From NCBI RefSeq assembly GCF_900111895.1, contig NZ_FOKB01000013.1, positions 41,726 to 105,725 on the forward strand: 64,000 nt of DNA. Reading direction: 5' to 3'. Both the position numbers and the translations under genes were made by a program. This DNA comes from Pseudomonas simiae (lineage in GTDB: Bacteria; Pseudomonadota; Gammaproteobacteria; Pseudomonadales; Pseudomonadaceae). The notes under the pieces were generated by a model. It was not told where the DNA came from, made no database searches, and saw only the letters and a list, made by a program, of their open reading frames with translations. Every line of letters begins with the position of its first letter. The stretch's first letter is position 1. Below are positions 39,643 to 48,598 of the stretch, one piece after another.

Positions 39643-40542
39643 TCAAGAGGCGCAGGCGACGGTCGGTCGCTTGCGGCGTATCAACAACAGCCCGCCGACG
39701 ACCACGGCAATGCCGGCGTAGGTCGAGACCTGGATCACGTCGCCAAACATCAGCGCCGCCCATACCAGGGTGACCGGCGGTTCCAGGTAGACCAGCGCCG
39801 CCACCTGGGTCGCGGTCATCACGCGCAGCAGCATCCACAGGCTCAAATAGGCGACGAAGGTGGAGAACAGGGTGAGCCAGACAATTGAGATCAACACGTC
39901 AGGGTCGTGGGGAATACTTAGCGTATCGGTGTAGAGCACGGCGCCGGTAAAACCGATCAAGGTCAGCAACGACTGGATGAACAGCGGCAGCACCAAGCCT
40001 GCGTCCTGGCGTTGAACGGTGCGGCGCTCATACAGGGTAGCCAGCGTCAGCCCCAACGCGGCGGCCAGGGGCAACAGGTACATGACCAGGCCGACGCCCT
40101 CCCCACCACCGCCGTACTGCCCAGCGATCACGATGGATACGCCTACGAAGCTGATCATCAGCCCCGTCCACTGCCAGCCGCCACTGCGTTCAGCCGCGCT
40201 GCCACTCGACAGCGCCGCCGTCATTAACGGTTGCGTCGCCGCGATGATTGCAGCGATGCCGGGAGACAAACCATTCTGGATCGCGACGTAGAGGCAACTC
40301 AGGTACAGGAACTGCGAGAGAAATCCGATGACGGCGTAATGGCGAACCTGCACCCAAGAAACCTTCAGTAACCTGACGTTCAATAACAGCCCCAGGCACA
40401 GCGAGACCAGCAGGAAGCGCCAGAACAGCAGATTGAAGGCACCGCCGCCTTGCGTACCCAGTTTGGCGCCGATATAGCCAGAGCTCCATGAAAGTACAAA
40501 TGCCACCTGCAACAACAGCCGCTTTAAGGTTGGTCGCGTCAT
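39643..40542 (-). CDS. EamA/DMT-family transporter
   Basis: 299 residues, ten hydrophobic spans in two EamA repeats (FVLSWSSGYIGAKLG start; second repeat around STFVAYLSLWMLLRVM and LEPPVTLVWAALMFGD). Divergent from the LysR gene at 40642 with about 100 bases between, so probably controlled by it. Substrate not predictable. Confidence 0.88.
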   Translation of the reverse strand: MTRPTLKRLLLQVAFVLSWSSGYIGAKLGTQGGGAFNLLFWRFLLVSLCLGLLLNVRLLKVSWVQVRHYAVIGFLSQFLYLSCLYVAIQNGLSPGIAAIIAATQPLMTAALSSGSAAERSGGWQWTGLMISFVGVSIVIAGQYGGGGEGVGLVMYLLPLAAALGLTLATLYERRTVQRQDAGLVLPLFIQSLLTLIGFTGAVLYTDTLSIPHDPDVLISIVWLTLFSTFVAYLSLWMLLRVMTATQVAALVYLEPPVTLVWAALMFGDVIQVSTYAGIAVVVGGLLLIRRKRPTVACAS

Positions 40543-40641
40543 GAAGCCTGCCCGTCAGTCCAAGTTGACTGAAAGGCTAAGGGCAGCACATGCTTCTGTA
40601 TATTTGAATAAACTGCACTATCAATTCGCAATAGTGGAATC

Positions 40642-41478
40642 ATGGCCAAACAACTGAATATCGACCTGTTGCGAACGTTCCATGCCGTGGCGCGCTTTGG
40701 GCGGTTCAACGAAGCAGCCGAGCATGTGCACCGCAGTGCCTCCACCGTGACGACACAGATACAAAAGTTGGAGGATCAGGTCGGCCAACGCCTGTTCAGC
40801 CGTAGCAATCAAGGCGTTGAGCTGACCCTGTACGGCAGGAAACTGCTGGTCGAAACCACCGAATTCCTCAAGAGTCATGACCGCCTGCTGATCTCGCTGA
40901 TGCCACAGCGCATGCAGGGAAAAATTCGCTTGGGCATTCCCGACACCTACGCACCGGCGTTTATGCAGGATTTGCTGCCGCAGTTGATCGCTGACAACCC
41001 GTTGCTGGAGCTGGAAGTCGAAGCGCGTACCAGCGGTGAACTGTTGAATTTGTTTATGGCCAACCAGCTCGACCTAGCTATCACCGTCAGTGCCCAACCA
41101 CTGGCACAGGGCGAGCGCCTGGGGCCGGTTCAGCCGCTGTGGGTGGCGGCCGAGCATTTCAGTTATCCGCCGAACGCGGCGCTGCCGATCACCGTGCCTG
41201 TCGTCGGCTGCCCGTATCGTGCGGCGGCCTTGCAGGCGTTGAAAGACCATGGGATTTTCCACCGTGTGCTGCTGGAAAGCCCCAACTCATCAGCGGTCGA
41301 AGCCTGCGTGCGCAGTGGCGTGGCGGTGGGCCTGATGGAAGAAAGCCGTATGGGCGAAGGGCTGATGCACATGACAGAGCTGCCGCCTCTGCCGGCGCAG
41401 CATCTGTACCTGCTGTGCGATACCGGTAATGCGCTGGCGTTGCACTTGCACGAGCAAGTCAGGCATTTCAAGGTCTGA
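40642..41478 (+). CDS. LysR-type transcriptional regulator
   Basis: 278 residues. Helix-turn-helix FNEAAEHVHRSASTVTTQIQ and effector domain IRLGIPDTYAPAFMQDLLP. The likely target is the divergent EamA exporter gene. It is followed by a strong bidirectional terminator. Confidence 0.88.
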   Translation: MAKQLNIDLLRTFHAVARFGRFNEAAEHVHRSASTVTTQIQKLEDQVGQRLFSRSNQGVELTLYGRKLLVETTEFLKSHDRLLISLMPQRMQGKIRLGIPDTYAPAFMQDLLPQLIADNPLLELEVEARTSGELLNLFMANQLDLAITVSAQPLAQGERLGPVQPLWVAAEHFSYPPNAALPITVPVVGCPYRAAALQALKDHGIFHRVLLESPNSSAVEACVRSGVAVGLMEESRMGEGLMHMTELPPLPAQHLYLLCDTGNALALHLHEQVRHFKV

Positions 41479-41489
41479 ACGGCACGCCT

Positions 41490-41528
41490 AAAAAAGCCCG
41501 CTGACCGTTACCGGTCAGCGGGCTTTTT
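41490..41528. terminator. Bidirectional Rho-independent terminator
   Basis: AAAAAGCCCGCTGACCG then TTA then CCGGTCAGCGGGCTTTTT: a 12-bp GC-rich stem with A and T tracts on either side, serving both the LysR gene and the convergent mqo. Confidence 0.9.
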
Positions 41529-41543
41529 AACATCAGGCTTGGC

Positions 41544-43190
41544 TTACAGCGCCAGGTCAGACGCCGGCTTGCTCGGCTCAGCCGCAGGCTTGGCAGCCTC
41601 GGTGGCCTTTGGTGCAGCCACTTGCGGAATCACAGGCGGTGTAGGCAGTTGCAGGATCTCGGCGGTGTAGGCCCATTCCTTGGCGACCGCTTCAGGGCTG
41701 TCGTTCAGCTTGGTGCCGTAGCTCGGTACGATCTGGTGCAGCTTGGTCTGCCACTCAGGGGTCGCCACCTTGTCCTTGAACACTTTCTGCAGCACGGTCA
41801 GCATGATCGGAGCCGCGGTGGACGCGCCTGGCGATGCGCCCAACAGGCCGGCAATGGTGTTGTCGGCGGAGCTGACGACTTCGGTGCCGAGTTTCAGCAC
41901 GCCGCCCTGCTCTTCGTCACGCTTGATGATCTGCACGCGCTGACCGGCTTGCCACAGGCGCCAGTCGGATTGCTTGGCGTTCGGGAAGTACTCTTGCAGC
42001 GCCTTGAAGCGGTCGTCGTCCGACAGCATCAGTTGGCCGGCGAGGTACTCGACCAGTGGGTATTCGCGAATACCGACTTTGGTCATTGGCCAGATGTTGT
42101 GGGTGGTGGTGCTGGTCAGCAGGTCCAGGTACGAGCCTTCTTTCAAGAACTTGGTCGAGAAGGTGGCGAATGGGCCAAACAGGATCACGCGCTTGCCATC
42201 CAGAACACGGGTATCCAGGTGCGGAACCGACATCGGCGGTGCGCCAACCGAAGCTTTACCGTAGGCCTTGGCCAGGTGTTGCTCGGCCACGGTTGGGTTA
42301 TCGGTCACTAGGAACGAGCCGCCTACCGGGAAGCCAGCGTATTCCTTGGCTTCAGGAATGCCCGACTTTTGCAGCAAGTGCAGTGCACCGCCGCCCGCGC
42401 CGATGAACACAAACTTGGCGTCGGTCTCGGTCTTGGTGCCGTCTTTCAGGTTTTTGTAGCTCACACGCCACGAACCGTCGGCGTTCTTGGTGATGTCCTG
42501 CACTTCGCTCGACAGTTTCAGGTCGAACTTAGGGGTGGTTTGCAGGTGAGCGACGAACTGGCGGGTGATCTCGCCGAAGTTCATGTCGGTACCCAGCGGG
42601 CTCCAGGTGGCCGCGATTTTCTGGTTCGGGTCACGCCCTTCCATCATCAGCGGAACCCACTTGGCGATCTGCGCCGGGTCTTCGGAGTACTGCATGCCGG
42701 CGAACAGCGGGCTGGCTTTCAGGGCTTCGTAGCGTTTTTTCAGGAACTTGATGTTGTCATCGCCCCACACAAAACTCATGTGCGGTGTGGTGTTGATGAA
42801 CGAACGCGGGTCCTTCAGCACGCCCTGACGGACCTGCCAGGCCCAGAACTGACGGGAGATCTGGAACGCTTCGTTGATCTCGACCGCTTTCGGGATCTCA
42901 ACGTTGCCGTTCTTGTCTTCAGGGGTGTAGTTCAGCTCAGCCAGGGCCGAGTGACCGGTACCGGCGTTGTTCCAGCCGTTGGAGCTTTCTTCGGCGACGC
43001 CGTCGAGGCGCTCGACCATTTCCATCGACCAACCCGGCTCCAGCTCATTGAGCCATACACCCAGGGTCGCACTCATAATGCCGCCGCCGATCAGCAGCAC
43101 ATCGACTTTCTTTGCCTCTTCCGCGTGAACGGAGCTGATCCCCAGCGACAAAGCCAGCCCCAGCAGGGCAGTGTTTACTTTTTTAAACAT
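41544..43190 (-). CDS. mqo: Malate:quinone oxidoreductase
   Basis: Membrane-associated FAD enzyme that oxidises malate to oxaloacetate and reduces quinone. 548 residues from the ATG at 43188-43190. FAD-binding motif LIGGGIMSATLGVWL. There is an N-terminal hydrophobic leader (MFKKVNTALLGLALSLGISSVHA) resembling a signal peptide, and a low-complexity Ala/Pro/Lys tail. Both are seen in one of the Pseudomonas Mqo paralogues. Confidence 0.94.
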   Translation of the reverse strand: MFKKVNTALLGLALSLGISSVHAEEAKKVDVLLIGGGIMSATLGVWLNELEPGWSMEMVERLDGVAEESSNGWNNAGTGHSALAELNYTPEDKNGNVEIPKAVEINEAFQISRQFWAWQVRQGVLKDPRSFINTTPHMSFVWGDDNIKFLKKRYEALKASPLFAGMQYSEDPAQIAKWVPLMMEGRDPNQKIAATWSPLGTDMNFGEITRQFVAHLQTTPKFDLKLSSEVQDITKNADGSWRVSYKNLKDGTKTETDAKFVFIGAGGGALHLLQKSGIPEAKEYAGFPVGGSFLVTDNPTVAEQHLAKAYGKASVGAPPMSVPHLDTRVLDGKRVILFGPFATFSTKFLKEGSYLDLLTSTTTHNIWPMTKVGIREYPLVEYLAGQLMLSDDDRFKALQEYFPNAKQSDWRLWQAGQRVQIIKRDEEQGGVLKLGTEVVSSADNTIAGLLGASPGASTAAPIMLTVLQKVFKDKVATPEWQTKLHQIVPSYGTKLNDSPEAVAKEWAYTAEILQLPTPPVIPQVAAPKATEAAKPAAEPSKPASDLAL

Positions 43191-43673
43191 CAGTAGCACC
43201 TATGATAAAACGCCATCCGCCCTACCGCCCCTGATCATGGGCAACCCTCTATCACGCTGCGCCAGGCAACGCACCGCGGGGTTTGCACATTCACGAGAGA
43301 GCCGCAGGGTGGGCACACAAGGCCGACGTATCGACCTCACTGTTTATGTCCCTTCTGCGCTGACTTCTTATCATTATTGGCTTCAGCTACCTGGGCGAGA
43401 GCCAATCGCTGGGACGTATACGGATGTACGCACCAGAGAAAGACTAGACCAAGACGGCGCGCAGAATATCACGGCAAAAGGCCGTTATGCGCTGTTTGGC
43501 CAATTGACAGCTCTAAATCGCGGGTTTTAACCCGTCGATGTCAAGCGTGGCAGGCGCGACCTGAGGTCACAGGCCTGGAACTCTCACGCAAAAGGCTGTT
43601 CTAGACACCTTTGCCGCTGCTTGCGTAGCATCGGCGGCTCTCCTTCGTGCAATCCATCCCAATAGAGTTACCC
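43191..43673. other. Intergenic region mqo-MFS
   Basis: About 480 bases with mqo's promoter on the minus strand. The open frames here lack ribosome sites and coding character. I see no gene, RNA or repeat. Confidence 0.55.
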
Positions 43674-44861
43674 ATGACTATCCAGCAAACACCCGGGCAC
43701 GTGCTGCCCGCGCGCAGCGCCGCCAAAATGGAAGCGGCCATGGCCGTGGGCGCCTTCGCGATCGGTACTGGCGAATTTGCCATCATGGGGTTGATGCCCG
43801 ACATCGCCCAAAACCTGGGTTTGAGCGAACCCCAGGTCGGCCACGCCATCAGCGCCTACGCCCTGGGCGTCATGGTTGGTGCCCCGCTGCTGGCCATCCT
43901 CGGTGCCAAGCTGCTGCGTAAACACATGCTGCTGTTGCTGATGGGCCTGTACGCCCTCGGCAACCTGGCCACTGCGTTCACCCCGACCTTCGGTTCGCTG
44001 GTGGCCTTTCGCTTCATCAGCGGCCTGCCCCACGGCGCCTACTTCGGCATCGCTGCCGTCGTCGCGTCCAGCATGGTACCCAACGACAAACGCGCCGGCG
44101 CCGTGGCCCGCGTGATGATGGGCTTGACCCTGGCCATGCTGCTCGGCAACCCCATCGCCACCTTCCTTGGCCAGCACCTTGGCTGGCGCTCGGCATTTGC
44201 GCTGGTCAGCGTGATTGCCCTGTGCACCATCGCGCTCGTCTGGCAGTACGTGCCCCATCGCCACGACGAACAACGCAGCGACCCACGCAAGGAGATGCGC
44301 GCTTTCACCAAGCCTCAAGTGTGGATGGCCTTGTCGATTGGTGCGATTGGGTTTGCCGGGATGTTCTGCGTGTTCAGCTACCTGGCGCCGACGATGCTGG
44401 AAGTGACCAAAGTGTCGCCGCAGTGGATTCCCTTCGGCCTGGCGGCGTTTGGCGTGGGCGGCATCATCGGCAACATTGCCGGTGGCAAACTGTTCGATCG
44501 CATGCAGTTCCGTGCAGTGGGCTTGATCCTGGTGTGGTCGATGGCCGTGCTGCTGTTCTTCCCCTTCGCGGTATCGTCGCTATGGGGCGTGCTGCTGAGC
44601 ATGGGTCTGGTCGGCACCATGGTGGCCCTGGCCGCACCGCTGCAAATCCGCCTGATGGATATTGCCCACGAAGCCCCGAGCCTGGCGGCAGCGTCCAACC
44701 ACGCGGCGTTCAACCTGGCAAACGCACTGGGGCCATGGTTCGGCGGCATGGCGATTACGGCCGGGTACGGCTGGACCAGCACCGGCTACATCGGCGCCGC
44801 GACAGCGCTGGTTGGCTTGGGCATCTACCTGATAGCCCGCCGCATGAAAGGCGGGCACTGA
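43674..44861 (+). CDS. MFS transporter (AraJ/sugar-efflux-like)
   Basis: 395 residues from the ATG at 43674. Twelve membrane spans. Family features: AMAVGAFAIGTGEFAIMGLMPDIA at the N-terminus, the loop LGAKLLRKHMLL, and GLPHGAYFGIAAVVAS. Resembles arabinose-efflux/DHA1 exporters. Substrate unknown. Confidence 0.88.
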   Translation: MTIQQTPGHVLPARSAAKMEAAMAVGAFAIGTGEFAIMGLMPDIAQNLGLSEPQVGHAISAYALGVMVGAPLLAILGAKLLRKHMLLLLMGLYALGNLATAFTPTFGSLVAFRFISGLPHGAYFGIAAVVASSMVPNDKRAGAVARVMMGLTLAMLLGNPIATFLGQHLGWRSAFALVSVIALCTIALVWQYVPHRHDEQRSDPRKEMRAFTKPQVWMALSIGAIGFAGMFCVFSYLAPTMLEVTKVSPQWIPFGLAAFGVGGIIGNIAGGKLFDRMQFRAVGLILVWSMAVLLFFPFAVSSLWGVLLSMGLVGTMVALAAPLQIRLMDIAHEAPSLAAASNHAAFNLANALGPWFGGMAITAGYGWTSTGYIGAATALVGLGIYLIARRMKGGH

Positions 44862-44900
44862 CACTTCCCAGACCACCACAGCCCTAATGTGGGCACTCTG

Positions 44901-44932
44901 ATGTGGGAGCGTGCTTGCCCGCGATAGCGGTG
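44901..44932. repeat. Single REP unit
   Basis: ATGTGGGAGCGTGCTTGCCC followed by GCGATAGCGG; an unpaired REP between the MFS gene and the small lipoprotein. Confidence 0.6.
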
Positions 44933-44966
44933 GGCCAGTTCAATACATAATGACTGCCCGCCCCCA

Positions 44967-45188
44967 TCAATCATCATGCAACAACCCCGCCCCATACTCC
45001 CCATAACTACTCCCCAGCCCACTGCCGCCAAAATTCATCTTGGCGGCCTTGCTGGGGCTGCGGTCCCCAAACGCCTGGCATCCGCCTGAAAAGCACGGAT
45101 CGCTGTTCAAGCCTGATGAGCCCGACGAACAAGCGGCTAACAGCAACGTGCCAGCAATCATCGCGACTTTGACGAAGTTGGAGATCAT
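44967..45188 (-). CDS. Small lipoprotein
   Basis: 73 residues. The signal peptide ends in a lipobox (GTLLLAAC at about residue 20), then a Gly/Ser-rich mature part with two cysteines (DPCFSGGC). Function unknown. It is the last gene of ordinary base composition before the variable island. Confidence 0.7.
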   Translation of the reverse strand: MISNFVKVAMIAGTLLLAACSSGSSGLNSDPCFSGGCQAFGDRSPSKAAKMNFGGSGLGSSYGEYGAGLLHDD

Positions 45189-45363
45189 ATCTTCAGTTCC
45201 CTGTGGACGGGAGGCGCGGAGGTCCTCTCTTAAGCAGGAGCGTAGTCCTCAACGGCGCAGGGAATTATGAAACTTTGCAGGGGGACAGCGTGGGTTCAGG
45301 TTGCCGCCTTGGGGTCTTGCCGACCTGGTCAAAACCAACGGCCAGACTCTGAGTGACCTGGCG

Positions 45364-45513
45364 ATGGAGGTTCTGCACGACGACATCGAGCACGAAAAAA
45401 CGCCGACAGCTCAGATCGAGTTGGCAGTGAAAGAAGCCGAGCTAGGCAAATTCGCCACCGATGACCATATGGCAACTAGGCGCGTTCAGAGCTGGCGTCG
45501 GCATGCGAGTTGA
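45364..45513 (+). CDS. ParD-like antitoxin remnant or short antitoxin
   Basis: 49 residues (MEVLHDDIEHEKTPTAQIEL...). The C-terminal part AVKEAELGKFATDDHMA resembles toxin-binding tails of ParD/addiction-module proteins. The frame continues upstream without a clear start, so the gene may be truncated at its 5' end. It overlaps the toxin fragment that follows. Confidence 0.4.
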   Translation: MEVLHDDIEHEKTPTAQIELAVKEAELGKFATDDHMATRRVQSWRRHAS

Positions 45514-45652
45514 GTGGCTTGAAAGCGCACTCAAGCATCTGGAAGACGAAGCAAACTATATCGGACTCGAAAATCCACAGGCGGCTACCGTTCCCGTTCG
45601 AAGTGTTGAATGCGCGAAACAGTGCTCTCGGACAGCCAAGATGCATCCCTGA
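45503..45652 (+). pseudogene. Truncated RelE/ParE-family toxin
   Basis: The first 29 codons (MRVEWLESALKHLEDEANYI...) read as the N-terminus of a RelE/ParE plasmid-stabilisation toxin; similarity stops after ENPQAAT at about 45590 and the frame ends at 45652. Intact relatives are about 90-100 residues. The break lies just before the direct-repeat copy at 45644, so it probably marks an insertion or deletion boundary of the island. Confidence 0.6.
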
Positions 45653-45727
45653 TAAACTGCGCGATATTCGCCTCGTTGACTCAGACCCCAAATGCCCCTA
45701 CAAACCGCCACCCTCTCCCGCCGCTTC
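45644..45727. repeat. ~85-bp direct repeat, left copy
   Basis: CATCCCTGATAAACTGCGC...CTCTCCCGCCGCTTC, nearly 90% identical by eye to 48514-48598 in the same orientation. The two copies bracket the bacteriocin/immunity cassette. Confidence 0.75.
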
Positions 45728-45808
45728 TCCGTAGCTCCCATGATGGATTTGAACTGCTAATTCTACAGACATTGTAATACGTGCCCTGTAGCGCACGATA
45801 AAAACCCC

Positions 45809-45826
45809 GTACCACTTTCGTACCAC
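45809..45826. repeat. GTACCAC iteron pair
   Basis: Two direct copies of GTACCAC separated by four bases. The same heptamer, also in inverted form, occurs just upstream of the integrase remnant at 49149-49187. These may be arm sites of that recombinase (inference). Confidence 0.35.
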
Positions 45827-46042
45827 TCCCCTCCTGAAATAGCCCTCGCCTGGCCGACAAAACCACATCCGTAAGGCACGGTGCTTATCGCCAATGCCTG
45901 TCGCTCCAATCCCAACCTCCCCTTCAAACGTCAACATCTGACGCTGTGTGGGTATCCATGACCCATTTGGGTATACCTAAAAAGCACAAGCATCAAGAGT
46001 ATCCAGAATACGGAGAGGAATAACTTTTCAAAATCCAAGCAA

Positions 46043-46071
46043 AAAAAACCCAGCTTGAGCTGGGTTTTTTT
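46043..46071 (-). terminator. Terminator of the bacteriocin-immunity unit
   Basis: AAAAAACCCAGCTTGAGCTGGGTTTTTT: a perfect 7-bp stem with A and T tracts, seven bases past the immunity gene stop. Confidence 0.9.
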
Positions 46072-46077
46072 GCAGAC

Positions 46078-46353
46078 CTAAATATCACTCAACGTATACT
46101 TATTCTCAATCATGAATGCTGGCGCACTCCAGTTTGGACCTTTTCTTATTCCTCCATCAACATGTTCAACCACCCCTTCGAGCTCCATATTTTCAATAAG
46201 CTTCAAAAGCTCCAAGTTATTTGAAATATTGGCCCACCCATTCCTGCTGTAGAGTCGATCCAGCATTGGATACGAAATTGGTTTGTTTCTTACAATAAAA
46301 AGAACTACATCCCTTGGTGCTTCAGCGACTACCACGTCATTAATGTTACTCAT
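46078..46353 (-). CDS. Putative bacteriocin immunity protein
   Basis: 91 residues starting MSNINDVVVAEAPRDVVLFI, one base after the bacteriocin stop codon; an ATG four codons earlier, overlapping the toxin end, is possible. No signal peptide, so cytoplasmic. I do not recognise a named immunity family; the role is inferred from gene order (toxin then small gene then terminator) and size. It is intact even though the toxin's N-terminus is disrupted. Confidence 0.7.
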   Translation of the reverse strand: MSNINDVVVAEAPRDVVLFIVRNKPISYPMLDRLYSRNGWANISNNLELLKLIENMELEGVVEHVDGGIRKGPNWSAPAFMIENKYTLSDI

Positions 46354-46354
46354 T

Positions 46355-48136
46355 TTACTCCCCATATACTTGTTTAATTTCTGCAGCAATGGCTTCAGGC
46401 GTATAGAACAAATCGTCAGCATCCCTCAGCTTATAGTCTTCTAAGGTTGCAGCATGAGCATTATTCCAAACATTTCCTTCTACCCCATCAGCTACCCCGA
46501 GCGCCCTGTAACGTTCTAACTCTCGAATTTCATGGGTGTAAAATCGTTTATCAACATCCGTAACAGGGATCTGACCACTTAGTATCTTTTCTAGCCGTTC
46601 AATCATAATCTTATTAGCATCAGAAGGTACGAATCGTGACGTATGCAATTTAACCAGATCAATACCTTCCTGAGTCACCGTTGCCGTTGCCCAATCAAGA
46701 TCTTGGATTGGACCTCCGGCTTTATCAGGATTGTACATCCGTCCGCTGTGTACACCTTTAGTGGTAGCACCGTCGTACGGACTATTAAATACCGCATAAA
46801 TCGGTGGCAAACCCGAATCCGCGGGGTAAACGTAAATAGCGTCTCGGATGCTCAATTGGCTGGCAATCGGAAACGGCTCAGCTTTGACGTCAATTAGGGT
46901 CAGAGTGATGCCTGTGTATACCGGAGTCTCCACGGGCTGTACCGGAGTTGCCGTTGAGCTATTTCCTGGTACTGCAATAGGGAATGCCAGGGTGATCGGC
47001 GGTGTATCGGTTGTAGTAAACGTATAGGCGTTGGCCACAGGATCAAGCACCAATGCCCTTACCGGAACAGTTGGGGCTAGTCCACCAGTGACCTGGGTGG
47101 CCACTACCGAATACTTCGATTGATCACCATAAAGCCGATATAGCACATCAACCGTCCCACCAGCCGCCGCTACCTCGAGAAGATTATCAGGCAGGCTAGG
47201 CGCCAGTTCCTTAGCGGGCAGATCCAGCATTGTCGCGGGCAGCTCCCCGTTGCCAAGGGACTCTGAATACGTCAAAGCTCCAATACCGACTGCCGTGGCC
47301 GCACTCACAACTGTACTCAGCGCTACCTTAGCCGCTTGAATCGCCGCCTCCAACGTAACGCCTGAACCTGCCGTGACGGCAATAGAGCCTGCAGCCGTAC
47401 TCAGTTGCATAGCACCGGCTGCGGGAAGCCTGAACGTGTGAGCTGCTTTAAGTGCTGCGGCTTCAGCAGCTACCCTAGCAGCCTCAGCTGCTGCCGCCTC
47501 ATCGGCAAAACGTTTGGCCTCAGCGTCTGCACGTGCTTGGTTAGCCTGTGCTTGAAGATTCTGCTTCAGGACATTTAAATAATCGATCTCCCGATTGATA
47601 TATTTTGCAGCATACGCAGCCTCAAGTGAGGTGTACCATTCTTTATAATTTTTATCTGGAGGGTAGTTTGTCTTGCTCCCGCTGATTGCATCTTTAATAA
47701 ATTGCATAGTCGGGAAACGAAAGAAATCTCCATAGTAGTACTTATCAGCAATCGCTTTTTGAGCAGCAGCAGCCTGTGATTTTTGAGTGATTAGCGTATC
47801 TACCGAACGAATATGCTGTTCGATTTTCTCGACTTCGCCCGCGGGACCGCCGTCATTTTGTTCTATTGCAGTAATGCTTTTTGCAATAGATTCGGGCATC
47901 AACTGAAGATTCGTTGCAAAGCTCGCCTCTTGATCCTTAACATTTTTGGAAATAATGGGGGAGGGGGGTATGTGCTAAGTATATAAGTACGCGTTGCAAC
48001 GTTAATTAGCTGTCCAGTGTGACTATGTGAGAAATCACTGTCACCACCTCCGCCTCCGAATGTCTGTGGTTCATATATTATTAATATCGTTGATTTTAAT
48101 TTCTGGAAGATAAAGCGTGTCGCCAATCATAGGCAT
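46355..48136 (-). pseudogene. S-type bacteriocin (pyocin), N-terminus frameshifted
   Basis: A C-terminal frame of 515 codons holds an Ala-rich coiled coil (residues ~110-160), a pyocin_S translocation domain (TVDVLYRLYGDQSKYSVV onward) and a killing domain with RFYTHEIRELERY and WNNAHAATLEDY. The expected N-terminus (start at 48136 with AAGGA, MPMIGDTLYLPEIKIN, then YEPQTFGGGGGDSDFSHS, then TYILSTYPPPP) is present but split over three frames. Breaks lie in an AT run near 48072-48078 (two bases short) and in a five-A run at 47943-47947 (one base short). It could be a decayed gene, assembly errors or phase variation. The killing activity is probably a nuclease, not identified. Confidence 0.75.
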
Positions 48137-48320
48137 AGTGAATTTCCTTTTCGCTATATTCAGTACGATAGCTCTCATATTTCAGTAAAGTGAACGGCTG
48201 ATTACCCCATCACCTTACTACCCTCTGATGAACGGCTTCGGCTCTGAAGCTCTCTGTTTCTGAGAAGCTCAACGAACAAAAATCCCCGTCTGCTGCACTC
48301 TTCATCATGCCGCACACACA

Positions 48321-48336
48321 CTGTATGCATACACAG
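48321..48336 (-). promoter_or_regulatory. LexA-type SOS box upstream of bacteriocin
   Basis: CTGTATGCATACACAG, matching CTG-N10-CAG with the TA-rich centre of gammaproteobacterial SOS boxes. It lies about 185 bases upstream of the bacteriocin start and suggests damage-induced expression, as for colicins. Confidence 0.7.
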
Positions 48337-48354
48337 CAAAGACCGCAACAAAAA

Positions 48355-48372
48355 ATATGCATTTATGCATAT
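48355..48372. repeat. ATATGCAT inverted repeat
   Basis: ATATGCAT-TT-ATGCATAT, a perfect 8-bp palindrome with a two-base spacer, 18 bases beyond the LexA box. It may be a second regulator site in the bacteriocin promoter region. Confidence 0.4.
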
Positions 48373-48513
48373 CCAGACTGGCAAACGGGGGATATCGGGG
48401 TCAGACCACGATATCTAACGTACTGGCCTCCCTCCGATCCGGCACATTCCACACGTAGCAATGTGCAACGCGAGGTGGTGAGAAGCGCACAAGCCTCTCC
48501 CACACCCTAGACC

Positions 48514-48598
48514 CATCCCTGATAAACTGCGCCCCATTCGCCTCGTTGGCTCAGACACCCCAATACCCCTACAAACCGCTCCCCTCTCCCGCCGCTTC
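48514..48598. repeat. ~85-bp direct repeat, right copy
   Basis: Partner of 45644-45727. Its end is fused to the truncated integrase frame: the last residues of that frame (EAAGEGSGL) are encoded by this repeat. Confidence 0.75.

Noticed and set aside
43171..43530. 119-codon plus-strand frame after mqo start
   Set aside because: Overlaps the mqo 5' end antisense, lacks a ribosome site, and reads as non-coding sequence.
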